This document shows, piece after piece, positions 16,543-25,825 of a stretch of 64,000 nucleotides of DNA (positions within the stretch are counted from its first letter, which is position 1; every line of letters begins with the position of its first letter). Below the pieces are notes generated by a model. The model searched no databases. It had not been told where the DNA came from and saw only the letters and a list, made by a program, of their open reading frames with translations. This DNA is from Bacillota bacterium (GTDB taxonomy: Bacteria > Bacillota > Clostridia > Acetivibrionales > DSM-1351), in contig JAEYHZ010000022.1 in NCBI GenBank assembly GCA_023409265.1, positions 310,001 to 374,000 of the forward strand. Reading direction: 5' to 3'. The translations under genes and the position numbers were made by a program.

Positions 16543-17307
16543 CTATCCAATTGGCTGATCATCATCAAATAAAGACGGGTTTTCCTTCAGTAGTCCCATG
16601 ACCCAGTCTGCCATCAGCTTCACTTCAACTAAACAGGAAGCGGCATCTCCTATTTTCACTTCCTTAGCAATCCCCATATTTATCATTGGAATAAGCAGCT
16701 TATCATAATTCTTTGACACATCCCCACGAGATGAATAATGACCATAAAAGTCAATTTCACGAACATCTCCATCCTCGTATAACAGTTTAATTTTCCTTGG
16801 TTGTGGGTTGATACGGTCAGGAATATTCATCCACTCCTCAATACTGTGAATAAATGTATTTGTCTTAAGCGTGGCTCCCAAAAATAATAACTGAGCATCC
16901 TCATCGTATAGCCCGGCGAAGCAGCCGTTTCGCGGACAAGGTGTATAAACCTCGCTGTCACGCAGAACATAGGCTTGCGCTCTGTTTCCCATGGCTGTTA
17001 CCGAATGGGTAGGATGCATCGAGCGGACAGCTCCTGCTCTTTTCATGAAAAGATTGGGCAGTATTCCAACGCAGGCGGGTTCTGTCTTTGGGTTATAGAT
17101 ACCGTCTCTTAAATTTTCATCAGACCATGAATGTGTTGGAAACAACAAAAGCCCCTCATCCATATAGTCAATAAAGGCATCCAAAACCGTATCACCTCCG
17201 CCTTCTACCTCTCCAACAGCTTTCATTGAAGAATGAATGAGCAAGGTTCCATTCTTCCTAATCTCCGTTCTATTAAGATCCTCGATTAAAGAGTTTTTAG
17301 TATGCAT
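16543..17307 (-). CDS. AAC(3)-family aminoglycoside N-acetyltransferase-like protein
   Basis: This 254-residue protein belongs to the antibiotic NAT (AAC(3)/YokD) family, which moves acetyl from acetyl-CoA to an amino group, classically N3 of aminoglycosides. Seen are the opening LLIHSSMKAVGEVEGGGDTV, the PTHSW strand and the diagnostic MHPTHSVTAMG block (about 99-109) with the catalytic His, then GATLKTNTFIHSIEE. GGAGAAAGGA precedes the ATG. Many family members in soil and gut Firmicutes are housekeeping or act on unknown amines, so resistance should not be assumed. It is a single gene, with LysR 200 bases upstream on the same strand. Confidence 0.9.
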   Translation of the reverse strand: MHTKNSLIEDLNRTEIRKNGTLLIHSSMKAVGEVEGGGDTVLDAFIDYMDEGLLLFPTHSWSDENLRDGIYNPKTEPACVGILPNLFMKRAGAVRSMHPTHSVTAMGNRAQAYVLRDSEVYTPCPRNGCFAGLYDEDAQLLFLGATLKTNTFIHSIEEWMNIPDRINPQPRKIKLLYEDGDVREIDFYGHYSSRGDVSKNYDKLLIPMINMGIAKEVKIGDAASCLVEVKLMADWVMGLLKENPSLFDDDQPIG

Positions 17308-17507
17308 GTGCAGTCCTTTCTCCTTTCAGGATTTCTACATGGCAGCCTGCTTCGGTATGCAGAATGGAACTTCATCGCATAGATCAGACATAAGCGTCCT
17401 GTAATAGCCATCAGTACCATCTTAATCTTGCATTTATTAGAAGTCAATTGCTATAACAACCGACCCATACACATTATGCTTTTCCGGAATATCCAAGTCC
17501 GTCCAGT

Positions 17508-18392
17508 TTACAGCTTTATTTCATTCATCAATTCGATAAAAGCCTTAAGTGCTGCAGACATCCATTTGGTTTTGTGGTAAAGCACCTGAGTAAATATTAG
17601 GAATTCAGGGCCCATCCAGTTCAACCTCACAAGTCGTTTTTGTTGAAGCTCTTCTTCAACAGCGGTCTGTGGAAGAAACGTGATGCCCATTCCACTCAAT
17701 ATCAGCTGTTTTATGGCCTGAACGTTGCTGGTTTCTATAACCGAACGAGGCTTTATATTAAATTGCGACAGTATAGTATCAAAAAGTGCTCTATAGCCGC
17801 AACAGGATTCCGTTAAAATCAGAGGTTCACCCGATAAGTCTTCCGGATAGACATTTTCTCTTCGGGCAAAACCATGTTCGGGCGAACACATAAGAGCCAT
17901 TGTTTCCGGTGTTTGCAATACAGTAATGAAATCGCTATTTGTTATTTCTTGGTCAACAAAAAATGCTATGTCAATTGTATTCTCCTTTAATGACCGTAAA
18001 AATTCAGCTTTAGTCCCGAACTTGATTAAAATCTCGACATCAGGATAACGTGAGCGATATTCTTTTAAAAGTTTAGGCAATCTTGTCACACACAAGGATT
18101 CAACTGCTCCAATGATTAAGGGGCCACTGGGCTTATCCTGATTACCAGCCACGTTTTTTGCATCATTGGAGAGCTTCAGCATCTGTTGAGCAATTGGCAG
18201 CAGCTTCTTTCCTTCATGAGTTAATGCGATAGTGTGGCCCAGACGCTCAAACAGCCTTACGTTCAGTTCCTGCTCAAGCAATTGAATTTGTGAAGTGATG
18301 GAAGATTGAGCATAACCCAGCTGCAGCGCTGCCTTTGAAAAGCTTTGAAGCTTTACGATTGTTATAAAAGCATTTAATTGTCTTAATTCCAT
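17508..18392 (-). CDS. LysR family transcriptional regulator
   Basis: At 294 residues it has the family's standard length. A winged helix-turn-helix spans about 1-60 (MELRQLNAFITIV..SFSKAALQLGYAQSSITSQI), with a linker helix and a periplasmic-binding-like effector domain (about 90-290). The ATG at 18392 gives the canonical MELRQL start; an in-frame GTG nine bases earlier overlaps the ribosome site. It is transcribed away from the DinB-like gene, a usual arrangement for a LysR target. The effector is unknown. Confidence 0.93.
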   Translation of the reverse strand: MELRQLNAFITIVKLQSFSKAALQLGYAQSSITSQIQLLEQELNVRLFERLGHTIALTHEGKKLLPIAQQMLKLSNDAKNVAGNQDKPSGPLIIGAVESLCVTRLPKLLKEYRSRYPDVEILIKFGTKAEFLRSLKENTIDIAFFVDQEITNSDFITVLQTPETMALMCSPEHGFARRENVYPEDLSGEPLILTESCCGYRALFDTILSQFNIKPRSVIETSNVQAIKQLILSGMGITFLPQTAVEEELQQKRLVRLNWMGPEFLIFTQVLYHKTKWMSAALKAFIELMNEIKL

Positions 18393-18408
18393 TGCCCCCA
18401 CCTACCAA

Positions 18409-18421
18409 TCGATTTTATCGA
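18409..18421. promoter_or_regulatory. Candidate LysR box
   Basis: The perfect inverted repeat TCGAT-TTT-ATCGA fits the T-N11-A form of LysR operators. It lies 17 bases before the regulator's start, in the region shared with the divergent DinB-like gene. Confidence 0.5.
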
Positions 18422-18527
18422 ATAATTGCATTGAATTTATCAATTTTACTATATGTCTACTATATGTTACCATACTATCTAATATTTCGAAATATTTTTT
18501 AAATCAGATTTGAAAGGGGACTTAAAT

Positions 18528-19007
18528 ATGAACGAGTTTACGAAAAACAATTTGGAATTAATAAGGTTGACCGAGGAATGGGAGCCCAAATTATCTCAGC
18601 TTCCGGAAGATGTGTTAACCAAAAGGAGAAACAGCCAAAACAGGACAATAAAGCAGATTGTCGGACATATGGTTGATTCGGCTTCCAACAATACACATAG
18701 GATAATACATTTGCAATATCAAGTCAGTCCTTTGATTTTTCCCGATTATGCAAACCTCGGTAATAATTGCAGATGGATTACAATACAGAATTATCAAGAT
18801 GAAAAATGGCATGATTTGGTTCAATTATGGAAATATTCCAATCTTCATATAGTCCATGTTATAAATAATGTGAACATGGAAAAATTGGACAATGTTTGGA
18901 TTAGCTCACTGAATAGTGCTATCCCGCTTAAAGCAATGATTATTGATTATCTGCGGCATTTCAGGCTGCATTTGAGTGAAATTGATGATCTTATAAATAA
19001 TAAATAA
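18528..19007 (+). CDS. DinB-like four-helix protein
   Basis: This 159-residue protein is predicted mostly helical. Histidines occur where DinB/YfiT metalloproteins bind a divalent metal: VGHMVDS (near residue 46) and the C-terminal YLRHFRLHL (near 146-150). The WITIQNYQDEKWHDLVQLW segment is typical of the family. Members are metal-dependent thiol transferases or of unknown function. AAAGGGGA lies seven bases before the ATG at 18528. It is divergent from LysR, which may control it. Confidence 0.75.
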   Translation: MNEFTKNNLELIRLTEEWEPKLSQLPEDVLTKRRNSQNRTIKQIVGHMVDSASNNTHRIIHLQYQVSPLIFPDYANLGNNCRWITIQNYQDEKWHDLVQLWKYSNLHIVHVINNVNMEKLDNVWISSLNSAIPLKAMIIDYLRHFRLHLSEIDDLINNK

Positions 19008-19202
19008 ACGTTCTTTTGCCAGGGCTGCAAAAATTTGATCCTCATAAGATACTAACTCTGCAGGAGAGAGTTCTGCCTTATCATATTCTAAACGGTGGTA
19101 CCAGGATAGGTGATGAACTTCAGAGAAAAAAAGAATCCCAACGTTTCATTTTACATTGAGTTATACCCAATCTTTTTGGGTATAAAAATGATATAAAGGC
19201 AT

Positions 19203-19248
19203 AAAAAAACAGGTGTAGCTTCATTAATAGAAACACCTGTGATTTTTT
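19203..19248. terminator. Bidirectional terminator
   Basis: ACAGGTGT (19209-19216) pairs with ACACCTGT (19233-19240). A run of A precedes it and a run of T follows, so it can end both the DinB-like transcript and the minus-strand membrane-protein transcript. Confidence 0.8.
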
Positions 19249-19319
19249 ATGTAACAATTATCTATTATAAATAATTATACTCGTATTTACTATATATAAT
19301 TATACGGATGAGGTATCAT

Positions 19320-20168
19320 TCACAGCTCATTATATAACTTCTTATTAAAGTACAACGCAAATCCACCTAACAGAATAAATGAACCGGATTTTGTGATTAG
19401 AACAGGTATAATGACTTTATACCCGGAAAGTATCTGGAATGTAGTTTGGGATAACATCATGATTCCCACAATAATGCAGACTTTTAGCAAGCAGGCAAGA
19501 ATAATAATCCCAAGCTTATCATTTTTTCTTAGAAGGTAAAAACAAATTAAACAAAGCGGCCCTATAATACCCATATCAAGTACATAGGTGATTTCCGTTG
19601 TATAGACTTCAATCAGTGTTAAGGATTTATTTGTTAAAATCGATGTAACAATATCCGGCATCCATGCTACAACTAATGCAGTGCCTGACAGAATCAGAAA
19701 TAGCCCCACTCCTTTTTTTGCATTATAAGTAAGCTCTTTGAGTTTAATGTCCCGGATAATTGAAAATAATCCGAATAGAGTACAAGAAAAAAGCGCGATA
19801 TATAATAAATGATATTGATTATAAGTCACTCCAAAAGAAATACTTGCTGCATAATAGAATGCCACGGCATATACAGACAGCAGTTTTATCATTGACTTAT
19901 TGCTACGTTCAATCCTATTCCGCCAGAGAGAATATATAAACAAAGGAACTAATACCAAAAGTATGCAAAAATCTGTACCAATAAAAATTGGTGCTTTTAA
20001 GAATGAGTCATGTGCATAAATACCCGTTCCGTACATTTTGACTACATCCCCGTATTGATTTGTTATATCAAAGGACTTTGAAAAATCCATGGATAGCACT
20101 CCGGTTCCGGCTATAATAATTAAAAGTAAAATAGATACGATGGATAAAAAATCTTTTTTATATTTCAT
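19320..20168 (-). CDS. Multi-span membrane protein of unknown function
   Basis: The ATG at 20168 follows TAGGAGAATCAAA and gives 282 residues with an N-terminal span and about seven further hydrophobic segments. An extracytoplasmic loop with DMFSKSF-like and YGTGIYAHDSF sequence follows the first span. No catalytic motif or family is recognised. It lies directly downstream of the TetR gene on the same strand, so it is probably that regulator's target. Transport, or sensing of a hydrophobic compound, is a guess. Confidence 0.65.
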   Translation of the reverse strand: MKYKKDFLSIVSILLLIIIAGTGVLSMDFSKSFDITNQYGDVVKMYGTGIYAHDSFLKAPIFIGTDFCILLVLVPLFIYSLWRNRIERSNKSMIKLLSVYAVAFYYAASISFGVTYNQYHLLYIALFSCTLFGLFSIIRDIKLKELTYNAKKGVGLFLILSGTALVVAWMPDIVTSILTNKSLTLIEVYTTEITYVLDMGIIGPLCLICFYLLRKNDKLGIIILACLLKVCIIVGIMMLSQTTFQILSGYKVIIPVLITKSGSFILLGGFALYFNKKLYNEL

Positions 20169-20311
20169 TTTGATTCTCCTACCAAGTAATGTTTTATTTT
20201 CTCTGTAATAAATTGTCTTATATATTTTTCGCTTTAAGGTTGAAAGGTATTTCCGCAGCCTGTGGAAGCATCCGTTACGGCCTTTCTTTGCTGCATTACA
20301 CAATATGCAAA

Positions 20312-20899
20312 CTATTCATTTGAAAGAACACCTCTTAAAATAATATCAAATTGAACTCTAAACATCTCCTCTGCTTGCTCCATGGTTAAATCCTTATACC
20401 TTGAAATCATAAGGTTAAATCCCAGGAAGGAGCTCCAGATAGAAAATGCAGTCTTCTCCGGATCAATTTTCCTGATAAGTTTATTTTCCATACCTTCTTT
20501 CAACTTTTGGCTCAAATGACATATCCAATCAGGCTGGCTGGGGTTCTTTCTGCTATACTTATGAAGAACAATCAGATTATATTTTTCCGGTTCCTCAATA
20601 GCCAGTTTCATGATCCTATGGAACACCGTTTCCATTTCAGATAAGATATCTTTTTCACTATCAAGCAATTCTGCGATTTGGGTACGAAGCCATTCGGTCT
20701 CTGTAAGTTCTATTGCATCGATAATTTCCTGTTTGTCTTTGAAATGATGATAAATAATGCCTGTAGAATACTTCATCTTTTTTATGATTTTTCTGATGGA
20801 GATTTCTTCAAAACCCTCATTGAGCCCTATCTCCAATGCTGTATCCAGAATTGCCTGACGAACCATTTCACTACGCATTTTCTGTTCTTCTCGTGCCAT
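20312..20899 (-). CDS. TetR family transcriptional regulator
   Basis: This 195-residue protein has an N-terminal helix-turn-helix (about 12-60; FEEISIRKIIKKMKYSTGIIYHHFKDK) and an all-helical ligand domain. It is followed by a membrane protein gene on the same strand 143 bases downstream. Two copies of an ATAACAcyGTTAT-like sequence directly upstream of its start suggest autorepression. Confidence 0.9.
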   Translation of the reverse strand: MAREEQKMRSEMVRQAILDTALEIGLNEGFEEISIRKIIKKMKYSTGIIYHHFKDKQEIIDAIELTETEWLRTQIAELLDSEKDILSEMETVFHRIMKLAIEEPEKYNLIVLHKYSRKNPSQPDWICHLSQKLKEGMENKLIRKIDPEKTAFSIWSSFLGFNLMISRYKDLTMEQAEEMFRVQFDIILRGVLSNE

Positions 20900-20919
20900 A
20901 TACTATGCCTCCAGTATTT

Positions 20920-20950
20920 ATAACACCGTTTAATTAAATAACACTGTTAT
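20920..20950. promoter_or_regulatory. Candidate TetR operator, two copies
   Basis: A perfect palindrome ATAACA-C-TGTTAT (20938-20950) is preceded by a degenerate copy, ATAACACCGTTTA (20920-20932), 18 bases apart centre to centre. Both lie just upstream of the TetR start codon. Confidence 0.55.
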
Positions 20951-20988
20951 AAAAATAATAATACACTATGATTTGAATGTCAAGAAGC

Positions 20989-21031
20989 ATAATTTTAGAA
21001 CAGGTGTCACATAATTGTAGAACGGGTGTCA
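20989..21031. repeat. Two 21-base direct repeats, possible IS end remnant
   Basis: ATAATTTTAGAACAGGTGTC (20989 on) and ATAATTGTAGAACGGGTGTC (21011 on) repeat with a 22-base period. Short direct repeats ending in GTGTCA near a TGTCA-type tip recall the ends of IS21-family elements, but no transposase gene is present. Confidence 0.4.
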
Positions 21032-21060
21032 ATGGGATCGCTGCTGCCACCAGGACAGGG

Positions 21061-21102
21061 TAAAAGAAAATGCCAACCTGAACATTAAGTCCCTGTCGGC
21101 AT
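21061..21102 (-). terminator. Terminator of the DUF5703 hydrolase gene
   Basis: On the minus strand ATGCCGAC pairs with GTTGGCAT (one G-U) and is followed by TTTCTTTTA. It lies just after the hydrolase stop codon. Confidence 0.7.
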
Positions 21103-21115
21103 AATCTTATAGTTA

Positions 21116-23320
21116 TTAAATACATATTATAATATCTTTTTTCCTGGACTCATCAGAGAGGGTATATTTTATATCCCCTTTCTGATAAGTTACTTCTATA
21201 TAAGTGTTATTCTCCACCCATAATTTAAACTGCACATCAATATTCTTTGGCCATGCGGGTAACAAATATATCTTCCCTGCAAAGTTCTGCAGCAACATTT
21301 CCTGCAAGCCGCACATACCACTTCCTCCCCAGTTGTGATCTGGTACATAGTCATGTCCCGGGCCCCAGAACGCCGGGAAACGGCGGCCGGAATCCTTCAA
21401 TTTGTCTACTTGATAGTGATAGGCGTCCTTTGCCAAACCCATCCTTGCCGTAAACAATCCAACATGCATCCAGCTTAAATTCATTAACTGATCTTCATCA
21501 TCCCATGCATAATTATAGGTATCAATTGCCAGCTGCAAATCCTCCCGATTATTTTCACCAATTCCAATTTCATGGTATGGGAAAGTCGCATATAATTGTG
21601 GAAATTCACAATTTGTCTTAACATAGTTCTTCGGCAATTCACAAGGCGCAATTACGGTATGCTCCCTCTTGATTTCCTTCGGAACAGACGGAAGCTGATT
21701 AAGCATCTCTTCCCACTTATTCCGCTGCATCTCATCTCCATAGCCTTTCACCAGTAATTCCTTTATAACCGCCCTAAGTGCATAAATCACATCCGCCGGA
21801 TTTGTAACTGCAACCTCACCAGCATTATAATTCGCGGCATATCTTCCCTCTTCTCCCCATACATCGATAATTCCTGCCTTATGGTAGGTTTCCTGAGCTG
21901 TTGAAGGAAAAATAATGCGCTTACCGTTTTCATCCAAATCTCTGTACATTTGATCATAGAAATTAATAATAGTGGAGATAAAATTAATATAACGATCTCT
22001 GTCCCTTTCCCCTGTTGCTTCAATGTACTTTAGCATCATGTAACCAAACTCTACCGAGGTTACATAGTGATAGCGAATATGCATTGGATAATCCAAGCCG
22101 TATAAACCATAAAAGGCGGACAATCCATTGGCATCGGTTTGCTCCGGGATACATGCAGCATCTTCTACACCAAAAAAGAATTTTGACCTCGCCATGGCAC
22201 CCTCCAGCAATCTGAAATAAAATTCAAATTGTGGAGCCATCATATCAAAGTCACCACTTTTTAACATTGGCCAATACATATGCCTCTGATTTTGTGCCGT
22301 AAACACAATACCACCCCAGTCTCTTTCATCCGGAGTTTTAGCCCCATACCTGGCTCCCCAATAAACAGGATCAACTGTGAATAATCCCCCATTAAATTTA
22401 GTAGGATATCTGCCATAGGCATTGCACCCAAGCATATAGCGGAATAACTGATAATTTCTACTTACCTGCCAATCTTCATCCTTTTCATCTTCAATATCTG
22501 GTTTAATGTGAACGTAACTGCGGTTCCAAAACTGTGCCCACCAATCTAATGTTTCCTGTCTCTGATTGATTGATGTCTGGTCCTTCTGCAGAATTTGATC
22601 TAATTCATTTTTCCAGTCCTCCAATGTGCCTGACTGTGAAATATGTAAAAAAACCTTTATTTCCTGTTTTGCGGCCTTGGTTTCAAGCATATAACTATCA
22701 CAGGGTAAATTGGCATAGACACTTTGGCTTTTACCGGCAAAAAACATTCCCTTTGCCTGTAACCGTCCTCCTGAAGTCAAATTCTTTTGTACATTTGGGA
22801 ATTTTTGTGCTATGGTCTCCAAACCTTCTTGGTGAATGTGGTCCCAAAAATGCTTTTCCTCTTTTACTTTATGGTAAAAAGTTACATCTCCATCGCCGGC
22901 AAGAACCATATCGGGATATTGATAACCATTTTTCACATTCCGCCAATTTTCATAAAAAACATGTATTTGGTGTTCCACTTCAGAATCAATTTCTACATGC
23001 AATATGCCATATTTGACATCAATCCATAGCTGTATTTTTGTCGTTATAGTACCCGTTTTTCCTATAATTTCAATGGAGCCCTCTTCTAATTTCAATTCTT
23101 GGGAAAAGAAATCCATGAACGGATTCGGAGAAAGTCCAATTTTCAATCTTCCCGCTTTTATCATATTCCCTTCTTCATCAAATGCTCCGCTTTGTGCCAT
23201 ATAAAGATATAATTGGTCATTTTCCACCCATACATTACATCCTACATCACGCCCACCTAAAGGCATGGATTCTCCCGCATTTTTACTTTGACCCACAAAC
23301 TTCACATTATACTGTCTCAT
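21116..23320 (-). CDS. DUF5703 glycoside hydrolase-like protein (GH95-related fold)
   Basis: This 734-residue protein has an N-terminal DUF5703 beta domain (about 1-270; SMPLGGRDVGCNVWVENDQLY and GRLKIGLSPNPF are diagnostic). An (alpha/alpha)6 barrel (about 285-670) and a small beta domain ending in the FAGKIYLLPAWP block follow; that block is shared with GH95 fucosidase relatives. Candidate acids lie in the barrel but cannot be assigned with confidence. No signal peptide is present, so it acts in the cytoplasm on imported sugars. The ATG at 23320 follows TGGAGA. It is divergent from an AraC regulator, the likely controller. The substrate is unknown. Confidence 0.82.
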   Translation of the reverse strand: MRQYNVKFVGQSKNAGESMPLGGRDVGCNVWVENDQLYLYMAQSGAFDEEGNMIKAGRLKIGLSPNPFMDFFSQELKLEEGSIEIIGKTGTITTKIQLWIDVKYGILHVEIDSEVEHQIHVFYENWRNVKNGYQYPDMVLAGDGDVTFYHKVKEEKHFWDHIHQEGLETIAQKFPNVQKNLTSGGRLQAKGMFFAGKSQSVYANLPCDSYMLETKAAKQEIKVFLHISQSGTLEDWKNELDQILQKDQTSINQRQETLDWWAQFWNRSYVHIKPDIEDEKDEDWQVSRNYQLFRYMLGCNAYGRYPTKFNGGLFTVDPVYWGARYGAKTPDERDWGGIVFTAQNQRHMYWPMLKSGDFDMMAPQFEFYFRLLEGAMARSKFFFGVEDAACIPEQTDANGLSAFYGLYGLDYPMHIRYHYVTSVEFGYMMLKYIEATGERDRDRYINFISTIINFYDQMYRDLDENGKRIIFPSTAQETYHKAGIIDVWGEEGRYAANYNAGEVAVTNPADVIYALRAVIKELLVKGYGDEMQRNKWEEMLNQLPSVPKEIKREHTVIAPCELPKNYVKTNCEFPQLYATFPYHEIGIGENNREDLQLAIDTYNYAWDDEDQLMNLSWMHVGLFTARMGLAKDAYHYQVDKLKDSGRRFPAFWGPGHDYVPDHNWGGSGMCGLQEMLLQNFAGKIYLLPAWPKNIDVQFKLWVENNTYIEVTYQKGDIKYTLSDESRKKDIIICI

Positions 23321-23513
23321 ATTTTCTCCATTCCTGTACAACTATTATTATTTGTCTGATATTATTTGTCTGAAAACCGAAGCAGGACCTGTTCCTGTAT
23401 AGTAGGGGACATCTATGGCCTTGTTATATTTGATTATATAAGTTATAGTTCTATAAGCAATACTTTCCCAAGACCATTTATTATCTTTTGTGTCGTATTA
23501 TCGCATATTGGTT

Positions 23514-23542
23514 TTGATATTGATATGAACATATGATACTAT
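23514..23542 (+). promoter_or_regulatory. Sigma-A promoter for the AraC gene
   Basis: TTGATA (23514-23519) and TACTAT (23537-23542) are 17 bases apart and lie 20 bases before the start codon. Confidence 0.65.
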
Positions 23543-23562
23543 ATTTATAAAGGAGACCAGCC

Positions 23563-24438
23563 ATGCTGTATAGAGATTTGGAACTTACATTTTCAATGGG
23601 CGATTTCATGTTTACAGTTTTAAGTATAACTCAAGGGAAATTTTACAATTCAATACCCAAACATAGCCATAGCAAAAACAGCTATGAACTGCATTATATA
23701 TCTTATGGGTATGGTACATTAATCGCCAATAATTCGGAATATGATATCGTTCCAGGAACTATATTCATGACCGGTCCTGGAATTGAACATGAACAGATTT
23801 CATCTATTGAAAATCCTATGACTGAATATTGCATTTACCTAAAGGTTCATTCACATAAAAAAAGAAAATCAAATGCCAACTCTCTTGTTCAGTTTTTTTT
23901 GGATCATTCTTTTTGGATTGATTTGGATAGAAACTCATGTTACGAACTGATGAAGCATATTCTTCGAGAACTCGAAACTCAAAGCATCGGTTATGAATTA
24001 GTACTTCAGGCACTGCTTCAACAGGTAATCGTACAAATGATCCGCAATTATAAGGAAAATAACAATACAGAAACCAAAACCATTTCTTCCTCTCAAAATG
24101 TTAATGATTTAACTTATTTAATGATTGAAGAAGCTTTTTTATATCATTACAAAGATATCACTTTAGGAAGTCTTTCCAAGCAAATTGGTTTAAGCAAAAG
24201 ACAAACGGAACGTTTATTACAAATGCACTATAATAAAACCTTTTTACAAAAGAAATCGGAAGCGAGAATGTATGCTGCCTGTACTCTTTTACGGGATACA
24301 GATAGAAGTATCTCCTCTATCGCGTATGATTTGGGCTACACTTCAGTTGAGCACTTTTCCAATGCATTTAAGCGATATTTTCACAAAACAGCCTCGGAAT
24401 ACCGCAAGTTAAAAAATGACAGGGATCTGCATAATTGA
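23563..24438 (+). CDS. AraC family regulator with cupin domain
   Basis: This 291-residue protein has an N-terminal cupin (about 15-110; PKHSHSKNSYELHYISYGYG) for ligand binding and a C-terminal double helix-turn-helix (about 190-285; ISSIAYDLGYTSVEHFSNAFKRYF). AAAGGAGACCAGCC precedes the ATG. It faces the DUF5703 hydrolase gene and probably activates it in the presence of a sugar; this is inferred from position. Confidence 0.92.
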   Translation: MLYRDLELTFSMGDFMFTVLSITQGKFYNSIPKHSHSKNSYELHYISYGYGTLIANNSEYDIVPGTIFMTGPGIEHEQISSIENPMTEYCIYLKVHSHKKRKSNANSLVQFFLDHSFWIDLDRNSCYELMKHILRELETQSIGYELVLQALLQQVIVQMIRNYKENNNTETKTISSSQNVNDLTYLMIEEAFLYHYKDITLGSLSKQIGLSKRQTERLLQMHYNKTFLQKKSEARMYAACTLLRDTDRSISSIAYDLGYTSVEHFSNAFKRYFHKTASEYRKLKNDRDLHN

Positions 24439-24692
24439 AACCCTGTATCTTTTTCATGCCAGAACCGTATACATAGCAACTTGACCATTTGGTGTCAGGG
24501 TATATTTTGATAAATTACTTCTGCTGAACCTGTTTTTCACACAAGCTCAATCCCTATCAGAAAATGCTTTACGTGATCCCAGAATACTATTGTCGGACCT
24601 GGTTATCAGTACCCATAGGATTTTCAAATACGTATAATCCTCTATTCATCAGCCTTTCACCTTCGCTTCAAAATAATACGAAAATTACCCTA

Positions 24693-24742
24693 TTGACAAT
24701 CCCACTATTCTGCGATACTATATACCAGTACTACGTAATACT
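24693..24742 (+). promoter_or_regulatory. Promoter and palindromic operator of the PadR operon
   Basis: TTGACA (24693-24698) and TACTAT (24716-24721) are 17 bases apart. Just downstream, AGTAC-TACGTA-ATACT (24727-24742) is a palindrome with one mismatched pair over the start-site region, a good place for repression by the PadR protein encoded next. Confidence 0.75.
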
Positions 24743-24779
24743 TGATACCAGTCATACAGAATAGTAAGAGGTGATTATT

Positions 24780-25106
24780 TTGGAAAATCTAACAGAAATG
24801 CTCAAAGGCGTGCTCGAAGGCTGTGTCCTTGAAATCATAAACCGCGGAGAAACCTACGGCTACGAAATCACGCGGCGTTTGAACGCTCTGGGCTTCACAG
24901 ATGTTGTGGAAGGAACTGTCTACACCATTTTGGTGCGGCTTGAGAAGAATAAACTCGTGGACATAGAAAAAAAAACATCCGATATGGGACCGCCTCGCAA
25001 GTTTTTCGTGTTAAACGACGCGGGGCGCAAGGAACTACAGAAGTTCTGGGAAAAATGGGAGTTCGTATCATCAAAAATTAACGAGTTAAAGGAGAAAAAA
25101 CAATGA
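24780..25106 (+). CDS. PadR family transcriptional regulator
   Basis: This 108-residue protein has the PadR winged helix (ILEIINRGETYGYEITRRL, then EGTVYTILVRLEKNKLV and PPRKFFVLNDAGRKEL) and a short dimerisation helix. The start is taken as TTG 24780, seven bases after AGAGGTGA; a GTG at 24771 lies inside that ribosome site. It heads an operon with two DUF1048 genes and a two-gene ABC exporter, the usual set for PadR control of drug or lipid export. Its stop overlaps the next gene by four bases. Confidence 0.93.
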   Translation: MENLTEMLKGVLEGCVLEIINRGETYGYEITRRLNALGFTDVVEGTVYTILVRLEKNKLVDIEKKTSDMGPPRKFFVLNDAGRKELQKFWEKWEFVSSKINELKEKKQ

Positions 25107-25450
25107 ATTTTTGGGAAAAAATCACAGGCAGCGACATGACTAAAGAATTAAAAACTTTTCAATCGCGAGTTCAAAAGCTGCCGGCTGATTATCAAGCGGC
25201 ATGGGATAAAATTAATGCCAATCTTTGGCCGCACTCGGATTTCACCGGCCGCAACCTCATGCCAATCCTTGACGGCGTGGTTGGCCTGCTCGAAGAAACG
25301 GCGGCAGACGGTCAGAGTGTTCAAGAGGTCCTGGGTGACGATATCAAAGGCTTCTGTTCAGCGCTGGTCGGCGAAGAAGGGGCAAAGTCTTTTCGAGACA
25401 AGTGGCGCCAGCAACTCAACAATAATATAGCTAAAAAATTAGGTAAATAG
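25103..25450 (+). CDS. DUF1048 protein, first copy
   Basis: This 115-residue, mainly helical protein has the DUF1048 pattern (LPADYQAAWDKINANLW, LLEETAADGQSVQEVLGDDI, FCSALVG). The function is unknown. Genes of this family commonly sit between a PadR regulator and an ABC exporter, as here. It overlaps the PadR gene by ATGA, so it is translationally coupled. It is homologous to the next gene, which points to an old duplication. Confidence 0.85.
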   Translation: MNFWEKITGSDMTKELKTFQSRVQKLPADYQAAWDKINANLWPHSDFTGRNLMPILDGVVGLLEETAADGQSVQEVLGDDIKGFCSALVGEEGAKSFRDKWRQQLNNNIAKKLGK

Positions 25451-25459
25451 GAGGCTAAA

Positions 25460-25810
25460 ATGAGAATAAAAGATATCATCGAAGGCAAAAAAGAGTGGCG
25501 GGCGCACGTGGCGCGTGTCAAAGCGCTCCCGCAGGATTATCAGATTGTTTATAAAGAGATTCAAAAGTATCTCTTTAAGGTAGGCCCTGTTGAGTTAACA
25601 GAAGGAACGGGGCTACTCTCGGGCATTATTGATCTTTTTGAAGAAGGCGCAGCCTTGGGGAAAGGTGTCCTCGAAGTGACGGGCCGTGACGTAGCTGCTT
25701 TCTGCGACGATCTAATCAAAGATTCAAAAACTTACGCTGACGTATATCAAGAATCTGTTGACCAAGAAGTTTTCAAGGCCATAAAAAAGGTTACTAATAA
25801 AAAAAAGTAA
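25460..25810 (+). CDS. DUF1048 protein, second copy
   Basis: This 116-residue paralogue of the preceding gene shares LPQDYQIVYKEIQKYLF, LFEEGAALGKGVLEVTGRDV and AAFCDDLI. TAGGAGG overlaps the stop of the first copy. The two proteins may form a heteromer; this is inference from pairing in the operon. The biochemical role is unknown. Confidence 0.85.
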   Translation: MRIKDIIEGKKEWRAHVARVKALPQDYQIVYKEIQKYLFKVGPVELTEGTGLLSGIIDLFEEGAALGKGVLEVTGRDVAAFCDDLIKDSKTYADVYQESVDQEVFKAIKKVTNKKK

Positions 25811-25825
25811 AAGGGGGATTTCGGG

